DNA of 5,147 nucleotides from positions 1-5,147 of the forward strand of contig JAEEII010000179.1 of the NCBI GenBank assembly GCA_016281295.1, written 5' to 3'. The position numbers and the translations under genes were made by a program. Positions within the stretch are counted from its first letter, which is position 1. Each line of letters opens with the position of its first letter. The notes beneath the pieces are model-generated. The model searched no databases. It was not told where the DNA came from and saw only the letters and a program-made list of their open reading frames with translations. The stretch comes from Bacteroidales bacterium (GTDB lineage: Bacteria; Bacteroidota; Bacteroidia; Bacteroidales; F082). Below are positions 4,983 through 5,147 of this stretch, in pieces.

Positions 4983-5147
4983 ATGAGAAAAATCATTCCT
5001 GAACCCATAGCGGACCCTGTTGCCGAAGCCCGCCGCTATGTTGAGAACGCTGAAACCGTACTGAGAGAAAAAGGCAAATACGCCCCCGAGACTGGTTGTT
5101 ACATGGAGTCCAAATACGTGAAAGCCGCAGGTCATTATCTGTGGAGC
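4983..5147 (+). CDS. DUF5618-like small helical protein, N-terminal fragment
   Basis: The reading frame opens at ATG 4983 and stays open to the right edge: 55 residues are visible and the 3' end is missing. It begins MRKIIPEPIADPVAEARRYV and continues with an amphipathic helix (residues 12-30), a short loop with GCY (38-40) and a second helix start around SKYVKAAGHYLW (43-54). The pattern A.RY..NA...L.EK......Y...KYV..AGH..W resembles the Bacteroidetes DUF5618 family as I recall it, and loosely recalls HEPN-type four-helix proteins; neither can be confirmed here. No signal peptide is seen, so it is probably cytoplasmic. The start is supported by the promoter and an A-rich leader ending in TTTTTAAA, with no Shine-Dalgarno. 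Codon use (GCC, CCC, GAC mixed with AAA) resembles that of the AAA gene. Confidence 0.7.
   Translation, partial: MRKIIPEPIADPVAEARRYVENAETVLREKGKYAPETGCYMESKYVKAAGHYLWS

Noticed and set aside
1..5147. tRNA, rRNA or insertion sequence
   Set aside because: No tRNA-like or rRNA-like stretch, transposase motif or terminal inverted repeats were seen on either strand.

Overview
The window looks like a chromosomal segment of a Bacteroidota member, most likely of the order Bacteroidales. Three things point there: gene starts preceded by the Bacteroidetes-type promoter TAnnTTTG and not by Shine-Dalgarno sequences; a secreted C10 (streptopain-like) cysteine peptidase ending in a type IX secretion system (T9SS) sorting domain; and a member of the AAA-ATPase-like/PD-(D/E)XK family that is strongly expanded in this phylum. 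The genus cannot be fixed from this sequence.

Layout. (1) Positions 1-56, minus strand: the first 18 codons of what looks like gldF, an ABC-transporter permease, running off the left edge. Its promoter lies at 79-112, in the gap behind the peptidase gene. (2) Positions 124-2970, minus strand: a 948-residue secreted C10 peptidase with signal peptide, inhibitory propeptide, catalytic domain with Cys184 and His335, five divergent InlB-type repeats, an Fn3-like insert and a T9SS type A C-terminal domain. (3) Positions 2971-3137: a divergent intergenic region with a promoter on each strand and an AT-rich repeat element. (4) Positions 3138-4688, plus strand: a 516-residue AAA-ATPase-like protein with a C-terminal PD-(D/E)XK nuclease-fold domain. 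Its last codons and stop lie in a second copy of the same AT-rich element. (5) Positions 4689-4982: an intergenic region with a 54-bp direct repeat in two copies, each starting with a hairpin, then two overlapping inverted repeats and a good promoter. (6) Positions 4983-5147, plus strand: the first 55 codons of a small helical protein resembling the DUF5618 family, cut by the right edge.

How the genes work together. The peptidase is a likely T9SS cargo, and gldF belongs to a family first defined in gliding bacteria, but sharing a strand is weak evidence of a functional link and each gene has its own promoter. The AAA/PD-(D/E)XK gene also stands alone. I see no convincing multi-gene novel system. 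The least explained structure is in the intergenic DNA: related repeat elements on both sides of the AAA gene, and the duplicated hairpin-containing repeat after it.
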